Notes: generated by a model from the sequence alone, not told the origin. DNA of 64,000 bases from Hevea brasiliensis (GCF_030052815.1 NC_079505.1:65191899-65255898); one strand, 5' to 3'. Shown: positions 23,955 to 37,500, numbered from the stretch's first letter. Numbers and translations: made by a program.

Positions 23955-24830
23955 CCTCAATTTGTGCTATGGCAGCTAGTATTGCTAGAGCATCAGCGAA
24001 CTGATTCTTGTCACAACTTAAATGAGTAAAAGTAATCTCATCAAATTTCTTAATTAATTCAATGAGATATTTCTGGTATGGAATCAACTTCGGATCTCGA
24101 GTCTACCATTCCCCTTTCACTTGATAAATTATTAAAGCTGAGTCACCATATACTTCTAACTTCTTGATTTTCATTTCGATGGCTGCTTGTAAACCACTCA
24201 CAAAAGCTTCATATTCAGCGACATTATTTGTACATTAAAATTTTAACTTTACTACAATTGGGAAATGTTTTCCATGTGGAGTACCAAGACTGATCCGATT
24301 CCACTACCTGATAAATTGACTGTTCCATCAAAATACATTTGCCAGACATCACTCAGCTCTCCTATTTCTTCCTCCACTGTATTTACACACTCATCTGGGA
24401 ATTCAAAATATAAAGCTTCATATTCCTTGATTGGATTTTCTGCCAAGAGATTTGCTATAACACTTCCCTTTACTGCCTTTCTAGTCATATAGACGATATT
24501 ATATTGGGACAGTATGACTTGCCATTTGGCTACTCTCCCTGGTAGATATGGACTTTCAAACACATATTTGATTGGATCCATTCTGGAAATGAGCCAAGTC
24601 TTATAATTTAACATATAATGCTTGAGGCGATTAGCAGTCCAGGCTAGTGCACAACAAGTTCTCTCAACAAATGAATATCGAGCTTCACAATCATTGAACT
24701 TTTTGCTCAAATAATAAATAGCCCTTTCTTTCTTGCCAGAATCATCATATTGCCCCAAAACACATCCCATTGAGACCTGAAGAACTACCATATACAAGAT
24801 TAATGGTCTGCTTGGAATAGGTGGGACCAG
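23955..24830 (-). pseudogene. E RNase H plus second (archaeal-type) RNase H
   Basis: First domain, 24800 to about 24440: GCVLGQYDDSGKKERAIYYL, KFNDCEARYSFVERTC, LAWTANRLKHYML, then the usual connection to LLAENPI. Second domain, about 24347-23961: WQMYFDGTVNLSGSGIGSVL, NNVAEYEAFVSGLQAA, LEVYGDSALIIYQVKGEW, DKNQFADALAILAA. The second has the D..E..D residues (YFDG, AEYEA, GDSAL) of RNase HI. Two RNase H domains in a row are typical of TAT/Ogre elements. Stops fall after MENISQL, at the join to NNVAEYEA and after KGEW, so the copy is inactive. Confidence 0.85.
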
Positions 24831-26059
24831 AATGGGTGGATTTGATAAGTAATTTTTAATTTTCTCAAATGCCTCTTAGCAATCATCGTTCCAAGTAGCA
24901 GAGTTATTTTTTCTCAATGACTTGAAAATTGGTTTAGCTTTGGCTGTGAGATTAGAAATGAATCGAGAAATGTAATTTAGTTTCCCTAGAAAGCTTCGAA
25001 CTTCCTTTTCAGTCTGCGGTGGCGACATCTCCTAGATAGCTTTGACCTTATCAGGGTCAATTTCAATTCCCTTCTCACTGACAATGAATCCTAACAATTT
25101 TCTCGATTTTGCCCCAAAAACACATTTTGCAGGATTCAATTTCAATTTGTATTTCCGCAATCTTTCGAACACTTTTTGCAATACTGCCACATGGCTTTCT
25201 GCCCTTCTTGATTTAATATTCATATCATCCACATAAACTTTAACTTCTTTGTGCATCAAGTCGTGAAAAGAAGTAACCATAGCACGCTGATATGTTGCCC
25301 CAGCATTCTTGAGCTCAAATAGCATGACTCTATAGCAGAAAACTCCCCACTAGATGATGAAAGTCGCCTTTTCCTTGTCTAGCTCATCCATTAGAATCTG
25401 ATTATAACCAGAGGCTCCATTAACACAAGAACACCTGCCCAAACCTGCAGCATTGTCAACTAGTATATCGATATGCGGGAGAGGAAAATCATCATTTAAG
25501 CTACCTTCATTTAGATCTCTATAATCCACACATGCCCTTACTTTACCATTTTTCTTCATTACTGGAACCACATTAGCTACCCATTCAGGATATTTTACCA
25601 CTTCTAAAAACCCAGCATCATATTGCTTTTTTACTTCATCCCTAACCTTTATCAACATGTCCGGATGCATTCTTCTAAGTTTTTACTTCATAGGTATCGT
25701 CCTTGGTGCTAGAGGGATTTTGTGGGTTACAATACATGGATCAACTCCTGGCATGTCATCATAAGTCCAGGAAAATACACCTAGGAACTCTTTGAGCAAT
25801 GAAACCATTTCATTTATCTCCTCATTATCTATGACTTTCAACTCCTTTTTATCCTCTTTTGTTCCCAAATTTAACGTGTTCATTCCGTCACCACAAGGTA
25901 TTAGACTGGGCTCATCTCTTTCTAGTTGCTTAACTATTTCTTTAGAGGTGTACACTCTTCTTCCCCATCAACACTATTGTCCTCCATGGCAATCAAAGGT
26001 TTATCAAAGTTAATTTGGGGAATATCCATATTGATTGAATTATTACTTTCAATATTGGG
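24831..26059 (-). pseudogene. E reverse transcriptase, broken
   Basis: Minus-strand residues include WVANVVPVMKKNGKVRACVD, DYRDLN, DDFPLPHIDILVDNAAG, GASGYNQILM and the catalytic-box motif VKVYVDDM at 25224-25235, then LRKYKLKLNPAKCVFGAKS and KLLGFIVSEKGIEIDP. The palm and thumb order is that of Ty3 RT and the wording is of the TAT group. The motif A Asp is lost or altered (expected before GASGYNQ). Stops occur after APRTIPMK, after KATFII (25349) and after KVKAI. The leader part (25683-25955) is the acidic linker VKQLERDEPSLIP, NLGTKEDKKELKV. Confidence 0.87.
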
Positions 26060-26245
26060 CCTGGAAAATAATGAGAAGGAGAAGTTAATCGTTGGCTTGG
26101 AAAGAAGAATGAAACATAAGAAACAAGATTTGAAAGATGCACTTCTTTTATTAATGTAACATTATAAAATAAGGTCCATTTACATAAGACCCACTTGACG
26201 CCATGGACTAAGTAATCAAGGGGTTGGTAACATCAAATATATTAC
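26060..26245 (-). other. Probable 186-nt intron between E protease and RT
   Basis: On the minus strand the coding sequence before it ends DAPALFL, then GTAATATATT begins. It ends with a pyrimidine-rich stretch and TTTTCCAG, after which an open stretch encodes PNIESNNSINMDIPQ. The segment has stops in all frames. Ogre elements are known to carry a spliced intron at this point, so this reading combines splice-site appearance with known element structure. Confidence 0.6.
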
Positions 26246-27310
26246 TTTAAAAATAATGCTGGAGCATCCTCTTCTTCCCAATTGTTCAGCTACTCGCCTT
26301 TTTGTATGGGCACAATCAACAGATCATAGCTCTGACTTAGCTCAAGCACATTAACACATAATTTTGACAGAGACCCCTCAATCTCTTCAGTGACATCTTG
26401 AATGACTGGGAGTGGACGAGATACTTAAGTGGCTAAGAGGAAAGTCTCTTAAATGTGGGGGATAACCATCTTCTCATCATAAAATTGGTCAAAGCGTCGA
26501 TCTCTCAGAATATGCTTCATCCAGGGCTTCTTATTAAACAAACCATTTTCACTATACCCTAACCCAAAATGCCCATCTCTCTTAGTCATAGTAATAGGTT
26601 CTGCTATCCCTTATAGCCTAATGCCCAAGCCTTTTTCCTTTTGATATCTACTCTTTAACATCACCTTTACCACCATGTTGGACACCTCCAGAGTATGCCT
26701 AGGTATACCTGTTGATTCTAGTGCTTGAAAAGAACTTTCAAGCGCTTGAAAAGAACTTTCAAGCGCTTGCTCAGTTATTTCTATATAAGGGATCGATTGA
26801 GGTTTAGTAACCAGCATTGCTTCTTCCCCCTTGACTATCACTAGCTTTCCATTAGCAACATACTTGATTCTTTGATGCAAGGAGGAAGGTACAACATTCG
26901 CCGAATGTATCCATGGTCTACCCAGCAACATTGTATAGGTAGGCTCAATATCCATTACTTGAAAAATGACATTAAAAGTATAAGCCGCAACTTGCAATGG
27001 AAATTCAATGTCCCCTAACACCTCTCTCTTGGTCCCATCAAAGGCTCTAACAACCATATTGCTTGAATGCATCATAGAAGGTTCAACAGGAAGTTTAGCC
27101 AAAATGGCACTTGGCAATACATTAAGAGCAATCCATTATCAATCAAAACTTTAGCTACCATGCGTCCCTTATATTTTACGGTGATATGTAAAACCTTAAT
27201 GTGCTTTAACCCAGTTGGGTCAATTTCATCATCGAAGAAAGTCACAAAATTCGAAGCTTGAATTTGCCCGACAATTTTCTCAAACTTTTCTAGAGAAATA
27301 TCAGGAACAA
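26246..27310 (-). pseudogene. E aspartic protease region
   Basis: The minus strand encodes VLIDNGLLLNVLPSAILAKL with the D-N-G active-site triplet that TAT elements often have, VRAFDGTKREVLGDIEFPL and YTMLLGRPWIHSANVVPSSL, the typical second half of a retroviral-type protease. A short in-frame triplication of the eight-residue unit ALESSFQ occurs at about 26720-26775. The main open stretch is 26611-27117. Later parts (about 26250-26600) keep residues such as HFGLGYSENGLFNKKPW but have stops. It would cut the Gag-Pol polyprotein. Confidence 0.82.
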
Positions 27311-30025
27311 TGTAAGCCTAATCTAACACCCTCTGTAGTGCTGCATTTCTGAACTCAGAATTAAGGTTAAAAGTGAAATTCTGGCTGGTGTTTTTTTTAG
27401 CTGGTCAACCACACTATAATCACTTTGTTTCATCACTTGTAGCAATAATTCCCCTTCATCTGTACTCTTAGTTGATTCTCCTACCTTTGCTTTCCCTTTC
27501 TTGGCCCTTTCAGCCTCTTCTAAGCCATAGCATCTTCCACTTCTGGTGATATACTCTATTTCCCCTTCTTCAGCAACTGAACTACCTTGAGGGTAAGGAG
27601 ATTGAAACTCAATCTTAGGCTCAATTTGGTTATTGGGTAACCTTAAGTGACTTTCAAGGTAAGATGGCCTAGTGTAAATTATTTTGAGGCTTGGAGATGT
27701 ATTTAAACATAGGCTAGATGACACAACAGGTGAGGCAAAAGTGGGATTACTCAAAGGTGGAAAGGGAGTGCTAACCATAGCAGACTGGGTAAATATCTGG
27801 TAATTGTAATCCCAAGGTACAGCATGAGTGTTAGTGATAGGGAGTTGAGTAGGAGCTCTGATAACTCTTGAGGTGGTGACATGATGGGAACGGTGAATGA
27901 GATTCTGGAGCTACTAACCGATCTCGAGGTGGGTTTAGTTGCCTTATTAGCATTTACTTCCTGTTCTCTTTCCAAACTTCTTTTTTGACACCTAAAAGTT
28001 TTAAAATCTAGAAGTCTCAAGACCTCCTCTTTAAACCGATTACAACTCTTGATGTCCTGACCTCGTGCTCCCCTATGAAAGCTACAACTCAATTCTAGCT
28101 TATTCCCAACAAACTTTTCATCCACATTTAGTGCTACTGGGGTTACATACCCTTCCCTCATTGCCAAATCCAGAATATCTTCAAAATGATCTATCAACTG
28201 TTCGATTTTTACAATCTGTTCCCCTCTTTTGAATTCCACCATATTCACTTTACCACTGTTTCCAGCCCCGTGAATGGGTAAAGGGTTAGTCAAAACATTC
28301 GGGAATGTCCCCTCATCTTCAATTTTCAACCAACCATTCCGAATGAGAGCGTTTACTACACCTTGAAACTTAAAATAATTATCAATGGAGTGGCCAATTG
28401 CCCTACCATGGTAATCACACTTAGCATTGGCATCATACCATCTTAGGTATGGAGGCTAAATGGGGTCCATAGGAACGGGTAAAATTTGGTTTATACTCCG
28501 CAGGTAGCGATAAATATCGCTCAAAGGCATAAGAAGCGAAGGATTTAAATTTCTTGGGGGCCTAAAGTTGTTTTTGTTCACTTACAGTGGTGGTCTGGGG
28601 AATTGAATTACTGGTTTAGGGATGTATTAGTTTTGGGGAAGAGGAATTTGTTGGTATTGAGGATAGGTTTGGAATGATGGCTGGTTGTATGTTTGAGGAA
28701 TGTTTGCAAATCATTGGGCTTTTTGGAGTTACCATGGGAGCTTGATTGGGGAATCTTGGGCTAAAATTGCCTCTGGGACAAAAAGGCTGATAGTTGCCAT
28801 GAGTTACAGCATGCACTTCTCCTTCTTTCCTTTTGTTAGGATTAATAGCCTTTTTCATAGTACCCTCCCCTACTATTTCTTGCAACCTTCCTAGTCTCAG
28901 ATTTGCTTCAATCCTTTCCCTAGTCTGTATTATGTCCACAAAACTATTAGAAGTATTACCAATCATTAGATTAAAGTAAGGTACCTTTAGAGTTTTAATG
29001 AATAAGGAGCAAAGTTTATGATCAGCCATAGAGGGATACGCATCTACCGCTTTCTCTCTCCATCTCTGAGCATACTCTTTGAAAGTTTCCCCTTCCTTTT
29101 ATGGTAGATTCTGTAAATCCCTTCTAGTCGGGGCTACATCGCAATTGAACTTATACTGCTTAAGAAAGGCATCTGCCAAATCTTTCCATTTATGCAGCTT
29201 ACTCCTGTCTAGCTGAACATACCAGTGTAAAGCTGACCTAGTAAGTCCTTTATGAAAGGAATGGATGAGGAGCTTGTCATCCTTAGTTAGTGCAGACATT
29301 TTTGCTATGTATGTTGCTAAGTGAATACATGGGTTAGAAGTTCCATTGTATTTCTTGAACACTAGAACCTTAAACTTCTTGGGGATAACCACATCAGGAA
29401 CTAATCTCAATGCAGACACATCGACTGATCCATACATGTTCAACCCCTCAATTGCTCATAACCTTTCTTCAATTAAAGAAAACTTCTCATCTTCTACTTT
29501 TCCCTTTCCTTTGTTAAACATAGTAGGTCCTTGGGGTATCTCATTTCCCATTGAATATTGGAAATTAATGGCCTGAGTAGTGGGAGCAGCTAATGGGACA
29601 AAAGAAGTTTGGGCAAAGCTTTGTGTCAATTGTTCCATAGGGTAATTCTAGTGGGCATGAAAATTAGGGATAGGTAAGCTAGTGACATTTGGAGGAACTG
29701 GCAAACTGGCTGACAGAGGCATCGTATATGTGTAAACATCACCCTCTAGGGGGGTAGAAACATTGTGAAAAGCTTGTGGAGGCTGAAAAGTAAAAGCAGT
29801 TCTGGGTTGTCCTGAAGATCCTGGCATGTAAACCTAAGGGAAATTATCACCAACATGCTACTTAAAAGTAGCAATATCAGAATGAACAGTTGCGTCAAGT
29901 AGATGACCAGATGACTCTGGATTAGCCGTTCCTTTTCCCTTTATAATTTTTGTTAACTCAGCAATATGATTTTTTAGCTCTATTACTTATCCTTGCAAAT
30001 CCTGATTTTGTTCTTACTCCTCCAT
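27311..30025 (-). pseudogene. E gag, broken
   Basis: The capsid region is clear at about 29440-29040: KYNGTSNPCIHLATYIAKM, LLIHSFHKGLTRSALHWYVQ and FKEYAQRWREKAVDAYP (Retrotrans_gag). Downstream at about 28060 is CSFHRGARGQDIKSC, a Cys/His motif matching the Ogre/TAT Gag zinc-like site, then EEVLRLLDFKTF, ITRSGRCYG and YSVVDQLKKTPARISLLTL, which link Gag to protease in this lineage. The likely start is the minus-strand ATG at 30025, in a Gln/Glu-rich stretch that already contains a stop. Stops after RDLQNLP (near 29100) and after the Cys-motif region, and frameshifts near 28600-28330 and 27770, show it is dead. Gag would form the particle. Confidence 0.8.
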
Positions 30026-30559
30026 TCTCTGTTTCCTTGCTCTAGCTAGTGTCCAGTAAATTCTTGTTTGCGTATTAGATTGCTTTACCAGAGTTTCTTT
30101 GATCTTAGCAATTTTGATAAATTAATCCCTGTGAAAGCACAATTATGTTAATTTTAAAAGTTATTTGAGTCACTTTTTTGTTCGCTTCTTATTTGATTAA
30201 AGGATACAGTGACAATATCAACTGTTATGTCATTGTTTGTGAGAAAGGGTAATTCAAATCATCCGTACATTGGCATCATTCAATAATTACCTCATATGAA
30301 TGAAGGGGTCATGTGCGTATCCATGATACGTGTCCATGTAACACACATGACCTTTTGCTTAACTCTGACGATGAAAAATCCCATGGGAATTTCACTATTC
30401 ATTCATCACTTGCAATAGAAGCAAACCCTTAGAATGTAATGTTTGAGTACAAAAATTGTCACTTTATTACTAAATTCTTATAGCCAGCTAAAAATCAGGA
30501 TAAGGGAGCTACTCCTAGAATTATTGACATTTACATAAGTAATTATAAAATCTCTCATC
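30026..30559 (-). other. E spacer between ORF1 and gag
   Basis: AT-rich region without a gene. On the plus strand 30290-30370 contains 'acgtgtccatgtaacacacatg', a locally symmetric stretch. The five-prime part of gag or its leader could extend into 30026-30130, where an open Lys/Gln-rich stretch is visible. Confidence 0.4.
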
Positions 30560-32557
30560 CTACTTTACAAAATCAAATGATTCAAATGCATGCTCTGAGT
30601 CTTCAAGCAATTCTGCCTTAAGCGAGGCCAAAGCATCTCTCATGCCAAAAACTGTGTCTGTCACTCTCCTTTGTTCTTCTGCCTATCGGATAATAGCATC
30701 CTTTAAATCCCTAACCTGTGCTGTGAGTTTATCATACATCAACTTCCTCATGGTGAGCTGTAACTTATAATTGGATTTTTCTTTCTTCACTTGCTCTAAT
30801 TCACACTTGAATGCCATGACTTCTTGCTGCCTTGCCCTTGATTCCATCCTTACTTTCTTTCTTAATCTTGCTACTTCGCCCTGAGCCTCTTCTAACTGAC
30901 ACTGGACATCACAAAGTTGTTTTTGATATCCCTATTTGACTTCTATACACTTATTCCTCCATTTTTGAACTTCTTGATTTTTCTCTTGAGTCAATTCTCC
31001 CTTTTGCTTGTTTAGTGCCTTGATCATTTTTGTCCTAAATTGTTCTGTCCTCTGTTCCTTTTCTAACTCAAACTGTTGAAGCCGCTCCAGGCCATTATGG
31101 AACTTCTGAGTTAATTTCATATTGCAATTTTGATTATTCCAGTTGAACCTTTAAACTTTGATTCTCAGAGACCAAATCTTGATAATAAGACTCACACCTG
31201 CCCCTAGCTTCTTCATAATAATCTTCAATGCGATTCTCTTGCAGAGCCTTACTCTCTGAATTGATGAAATTTGGAGTGAAATATCCATTACCTCTTTACT
31301 TTCTCCAAATGGGATATCCCACTGTCATACTTTCTCCCTTAGGTCCCCGACTCATTAAAGTCAATTTCTTCCAAGCTCCTCGTATTGCATTCAATTCCTT
31401 GACTTTTCCTCTTTACTGTAAAAGTGCACTTTCGAGAAATTTTTTAATCTAGGAATAAACTGGCGAGAAGCAAACTGTCTCATTATTAGGGTTGGTGAGT
31501 AACCAGAACATCCTGTGACCCCTATCAGTAGGATAAATTGATAATCTCCTACTCTGAAGATGAAAGGATCATATGTGTGCCAAAGCTTACTCCAAGGATA
31601 ATCCTAGCTGTTGTAACTCAAGATGATTTGTTGCCACACCATCTCACTTTTGCTCTCTATAACTTTTGAAACCAAGTTTTCTATAATCAGTAGACCCAAA
31701 TTCCATGTTAGCCTTTGAGTTTCTTGTTGAAGAAAATGAACAATAAACCATAAATATAGCAGTTGAGTGCAACATTTTAAGCTTCTTATTCCTTTTTCTC
31801 GACAATAAGTTAAAGTTAAGAAAGTTTCTGCAAGAATAGCAAGAATTGGATTTATGTGCATGAATTCTACCGCATAAAATAGCTCCACCACCTTATTAGT
31901 TATGGCATTGGGCAGTCCAGGCAACAAGATCAACCCATTAATAGCTAGAGCCAATGCTCTTATAGCAAGCTTTTCCTTCCCAGATTGTAAATGCTTATGA
32001 AAAACTTGCTCAATAAAAGTCCAAAACCATCCATGGGAGCTGCCCCAAGTAGCTTCACTATTTTTGGCCTTATCATTTGTCATCTAAAGCAACCTAACAA
32101 GGCATTTCCAAATCTGTCTATAATCCAATTGCAGAAAAATGCAATCAGGAGCTATATAAGGTATTTGTAGAAGAGCTTGGCATTCTTCAATTGTCAACAC
32201 TGTATCAACAACATTGAAAGAAAATACCCTATATGTAGGATTCCAGAATGATAGGAGAACTTTTAAAGCAAATTCTTGCTCTTTGACCCTTAACAGAGTT
32301 ATAATGTTCCCATATTTTTTCTCGAACTTGATTTGTGATTCTTTTGAGAGCAATTCCCAACATTTAACCAAATTAGCGATATCAGGCCTTTTTTTCTTAA
32401 TCTGAGATAAGTCAAGAAGAGACAAAGGTTGAATTTCTGTAACAACAACACCTTCCAAAGCTTGGATACGTTCTAATTCTTATATTAGCTATGTCCACTC
32501 TTGAATATTTTGTTCTTGTTGTAAGATCTGATTGGGTGATTGGCTTGAAGATGCCAT
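30560..32557 (-). pseudogene. E ORF1: DUF7745-like protein with C-terminal coiled coil, broken
   Basis: An extra ORF upstream of gag. Minus-strand residues near the start include CWELLSKESQIKFEKKYGNI, VLLSFWNPTYRVFSFN and VLTIEECQALLQIPYI (32458-32084). Next come WTFIEQVFHKHLQSGKEKLA, ALALAINGLILLPGLPN, ILAETFLTLTYCREKG and CTQLLYLWFIVHF (32083-31604), which resemble the plant domain annotated DUF7745. After decayed sequence, a heptad-like coiled coil follows (31120-30932 and on to EEQRRVTDTVFGM, DALASLKAELLEDSEHAF) to a stop at 30560. The ATG at 32557 is followed by two early stops (TAG, TAA), and a stop and frameshifts break the middle. The ORF1-gag-pol order is characteristic of Ogre. Function is unknown. 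Confidence 0.75.
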
Positions 32558-33610
32558 GAAGATGATTTAATTACCCTTTGTAAACAACAACTAGTGATGC
32601 CTGCACTTATGAAAGTATAAGTTAAAACACAAAGAATGGACAATCCCAGCATCCAAAATTTGTGAGAAATTATTCCTATTGGTATGCGTATTTGTGCATG
32701 TATTTATTCACCAATTTCGAATTGTATTATCAAGGTGAGAAAATTATTTAAACATCTGTCCAAGTAGGAAGATGCTTATTGGCTCACTTTGATAATATAA
32801 TTCGAATACATTCTTTATTATTAATGGCACATGGTTCAAGTTCTTGCTGATTCGACTATTGATGGAGAGGCATCACACCTCCTAACATGACTGGGAGATG
32901 ATATGCAAAAGAGTAAGAGAGAAGTAAGCATGTCCCTTTTGTCCTAGCAGGGAACTATCTTAAAGATTGGAAGAGGCTATCTAATGGGATCGTATTATCC
33001 TCAAAGGTGGTTAACTATAGCTTTTAACGTGCAGATTTTCAGCTCAAGATTTAACTTGGTAAGGTTTAAAAGGTCCCCAGATTGTCCTATTGTAAACAGC
33101 AAAGCCCCATTTCACTTCCATGATACTGATGGGGAATCCACGGGTATCACAGTACATGAAACAAGTTCCAACCTGAGTAAAAGTCCTCGCAGATATTGAT
33201 GGGAAAACCCACGGGTACCGCTACACGACTTTCTCCTAATTCCTAAAGGGTTAAAATAGCTCGGGTGTAGAGCTCAAGTGTGTGAGGACATTGTGTAAAG
33301 TGAATGTGTGTGAAGGGACATACAAACCTCTTCCCTTTCAAGGGTTACACTACCATACCCAAACAATTGCAAAATAAAAACAAACATATATACACAAATA
33401 TACATTTAAGTACAAATAGAAATTACCAATCAACAAATAAAGCATAAAAAGAGTAATAAGATGAGGCAAATTTAACAAGTTTAATCAAACACAAGAAATT
33501 TCAAGAATACCATAAATTAAACTCTATAATTATTAACTTTAATTTATTAGAGCACAAAAATAAATCCACCATTGGACCTCTAGACCAGAAGCATTGGTTT
33601 GAATAAATTT
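32558..33610 (-). other. E 5' leader between primer site and ORF1
   Basis: About 1 kb without an open frame of interest. Near 33120-33230 two similar pieces occur ('gatggggaatccacgggta' and a variant), a small local duplication. Any packaging signal would be expected here, but nothing identifies one. Confidence 0.5.
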
Positions 33611-33626
33611 CCAAGTGGAGTCGCCA
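33611..33626 (-). other. E primer-binding site
   Basis: On the minus strand TGGCGACTCCACTTGG lies three bases after the end of the LTR. From memory, TAT/Ogre elements use a tRNA-Arg primer with a site beginning TGGCGACTCC. This fixes the LTR's inner edge and E's orientation. Confidence 0.75.
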
Positions 33627-34579
33627 AGTTGTCGCAACGTGTTTTGTAGTTACCAGGCAATTCACATAGTAGTGGAAAGGTGAAGAGTCGCCACTCTAAT
33701 TTTGCGGAAAAAATATAGAATATTTTATTATATTTTTGAAACTTTGGTTTTAAAGAAAACGATCCACTTCTATTCAGAGATTCAAGGTTCAGGGTCCTTA
33801 TACGTGTGGGGAAGGTGCTAGGCACCCACATCGTCCCAAAAGGGTAGATGGATTTAAGAATGTGCTCAAATAAATTAATGTCAATGATTTGAAATAAAGA
33901 TTAATTTACAATGTCTGTTCCTTATTTTGATAAAAAATGGTTGAAACACTTGAATGTCTCACTCTTAGAGTAAGTCAAATACACAAGTGAAAATACCCTA
34001 AAAGTGAATTATGACTCCATTTTTTTTTTAAATTTTTTATTTTAAAGGAGACTTCTAAATTTGACAGATATTAAAATTTATTTGAAAATTAAATTTGGCT
34101 TGAAAACAAAATTATGATTGAAAATTAAATTGTACTTTGAAAATTAAATTTGTTAAAATAAAATCTTGTTTGGAATGAAATTAACTTAAAAAAATTAAAT
34201 TTTGGCTTGTAAAATATGAACGGACGATGAATCTTAAAATAGATCTTTATTTTTAAGAGTTCATATATTTTTTAAAACCATATAATTGAAAATAGAAGCC
34301 AAATGAATTTTAATTTTATTTTAAAAGGTATCAGTCATTTTATTAAATAAAAATATTGCTAAAAGAAATCAAGCATATATGTGATGCAAATGATATCTAT
34401 TTAACATTTTATTAATTTCCTCCATTTCCATGATTAAAACTTTAATACCAGAAAAGGTGTCATTTAGTTCATAGGGATTTCGATAGACCTTGAAAACATT
34501 CAACTCCTCATTGTAAATCCCATCATCAGTGTCCGAATGACTGAGAGTGTTATGTGTGTGGTGCGCCTAATTATATATA

Positions 34580-37500
34580 TGTAACACCCTCCCGATAGCA
34601 ACTCCGTACATTCTACTGTTCCGGTGACCAGTGTCGGTCCGGACAGCTAGAACGTTCGGAAAAATATTTAAACTAAAGTGAGGAACCATAATTAACTCAA
34701 ATATTAATAAGAAAAATTTAGTAAAAATTTTAGAAATAAAATACAACCAAGTTAAATGAGCCGGTGCCCAAGGATGGGTAACCAGAGGGAAGTTGCGGTT
34801 CTCGCAACTAGGAGCCCTAGACCCGGGGAAAAATTCATAAAATAATTTTTGGGACTCTAGAGAAGGGTCATTGAGGTTCCTATGGCATTAGAATGCCAAG
34901 AAAATATTTAGAAAAAATTTTCAATCGGTACAGACAATTTTGACCCGTTAAGCCAAACGGAGGGCATTTTGGTCATTTCGCCTTTAGAGGTGATTTTTGG
35001 CCGACTTGCCCAGTTGAGTAAATAATTATTATGACATAAAATGTGAATAAACATTACTAAAAATTAAATTGAAAATGAGTAGAGATGAAAAGAAAAGAAA
35101 AATCAAATAATGCAAATTATGACATCTTTATGATGTCATTTACAAGTCCCCACCAATTGTATTTAAACAACCATTTAACTAACTAATAAAAGAGATAAAT
35201 AAAGACCAAAGAATTAAAAAAAAAAAACAACAGCCATCTTCTTCCTCCCATACCAGCCGAAACATGCCCTAGACCAACCTCCATTGATTTTTCAATCAAA
35301 GCTCAATTTCCCTCTTTATTTCACCTTAAACCCTAAACACCTTTCACTAAAAATTGTCTATACCTCTTGGGAAGTGTTTGGCAGCCTAGAAAAGGAAGGA
35401 AAGTGAAGTTTAAACTTGGAAAATTCTGCCCTACAAGAGGTTAGTGCACATATATACTTAGAACTCTTTATTTTCATGTTAAAGACTTAAAAAGGAGTAA
35501 GAATTTGAAAGCCAAATGAATGAAATTTATGTGTATGCATGCCCTGAATTTCGGCAGCCCTAAGGAAGGGATAAGAGTGATTGTTTTGATGGACTTAAAG
35601 TGGACTAAAGATCATGATTAAAGAATATATACATGTGGATAATGAATTAGTGAGTTAAACTAAGGTAATATGGGTGAACCTTGAATTTGGGCTAGGGTTT
35701 GGGGGTGAAAATTTGACTTGGCTTATGAAATTGTTAAAGAACATTCTAATGGTCAATTAGTGACCATTTGAGGTAAGTTGACCATAATTTGGATTGAAAT
35801 ATAGCATGGCAAAGTGAAATGTGTAGGCTGCCTAGTGACAACAGCAATGAGGCTGTAATTCCAGCCCACTTGGACAGCCATAACTTTGGCTGTGTAGGTT
35901 CAATTGGTGTTTGGCCAATTGGACATGAAACTAGACTTATAATGGCACAATTTTGCTGAAGAAACCATGTCCAAAAGACCAAAGCAAGTGGACCAAAAAT
36001 TGGTCCCAATCTGGATACCCTGCAAGCAAATTCTGCAAAATGACACTGTTCATTTGGCCATAACTCACTGTAGAATGGGTCAATTGACCTGAAATTTTTA
36101 CAGCAACAAGTTAAGACATAGAAAAACAACTTTTATGAAAAAATCTACCCCAAATTATGATCAGAACCTAACCAAAATGGCAGTCACAGTCACTGTTCAT
36201 GGTACTGTAGATTTGGTAAATTCTGCAGATTGGAAATCCGGCCAGCTGTGGTTTTTGGACCATATCTGGAGCTACAAAACTCCAAATGGAGTGATTCAAA
36301 AAAGGAAATTCAACTAGACAAAATAAGGAACAACTTTCATGTTTATCATTTCCTCAAATTCCCACTGCAACAGTACCTAATGGAACAGTAAATTTGGGTT
36401 ACAAAAACTGAAAATTCTGCTTCTCTTGGTTTAAGCTTAGAAATGGTATTAATGCTTAATGCCAACAAGTTTTCAATGCAAAATGTGGTATGTTGGGAGT
36501 GCCAAAACCAATGCACCTATTTTCTATGCAAAAGTCAACTTTTTGATTGACCAATGAAGTGAATAGTGACACCAAAAGTTGAAATTCAAAAAATTGAAGA
36601 ATTTTAAAGTATCAAATGCCCTAGTATACCTAACAAGATTGGTTTGGATAGTTTGGCATGCCAATAGGGTTCGATTAGCGATCGCACATGGCATTATGCC
36701 ATTCTGTGATTTTATGGCTTTTAGCCATTTTGACATTGTGTTGATACTTGGCCTCGTGCCTAATATTATTTACTGACTTGTTAGTCGCTGCTATGCACCG
36801 GGAGATACATATGTGACCGATGGTGTGACGGCCCGAGGTACTTGATACCCAGTGCCAGTTTACTCATTTATCCAGTCCAGTCGTCCAGTATAGGTTACTT
36901 GGGCAACCAAATGAATGAAAATGGACAAAGTTAACGAAATAAATGAATATAACAAATGCGAAACAAATAAGACATATACATTCAATACATATTTATTTTA
37001 TGCTATTTTCTTTTATTTTATTATTGCACCACTAAGCATCATTGCTTAGCGCGTTGCTTTTGCCACGCGTAGGTTCTGGAGATACTGATCGTGAGCCCAG
37101 TAGACCGCAGACTGGGTGAGTCCATCCTGCAGCTCTGCATAGTGTCCGTGTCACCTCACCTTCTACACTGTATTGGTAGGACACTAGGTTTCATTTTGGT
37201 ATCTTGTATCTAACTTTTATTTTCTCATATGTAATTAAACTTATGTAATGTATTTTGATGTTCATGTAAATAATGAAAATTGTATTTGTGAATGGAAAAG
37301 TGAATGTCTATCTATGACTTGTACATGATTATCAAATGAGATGAATGATTGAGAAATGAAATTGAAAAATGTTGAGATTTTGATAAATGGAGTTGAGATG
37401 ATTGAATATGAATATAGGAAGTGTTTTTCACAGGTTCCAAAGAACTGTTTTCTCCATTTTTAGCCGGTACTCTGCCGGATTTTCTATAAAATTTTCGGAA

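Noticed and set aside
25042..26159. Plus-strand frames over E's pol
   Set aside because: They mirror the clear minus-strand RT/protease reading.
35746..36129. 127-codon minus-strand frame in A's LTR (and 43655-44005)
   Set aside because: Antisense LTR sequence without homology signs; the two copies differ by frame-breaking indels.
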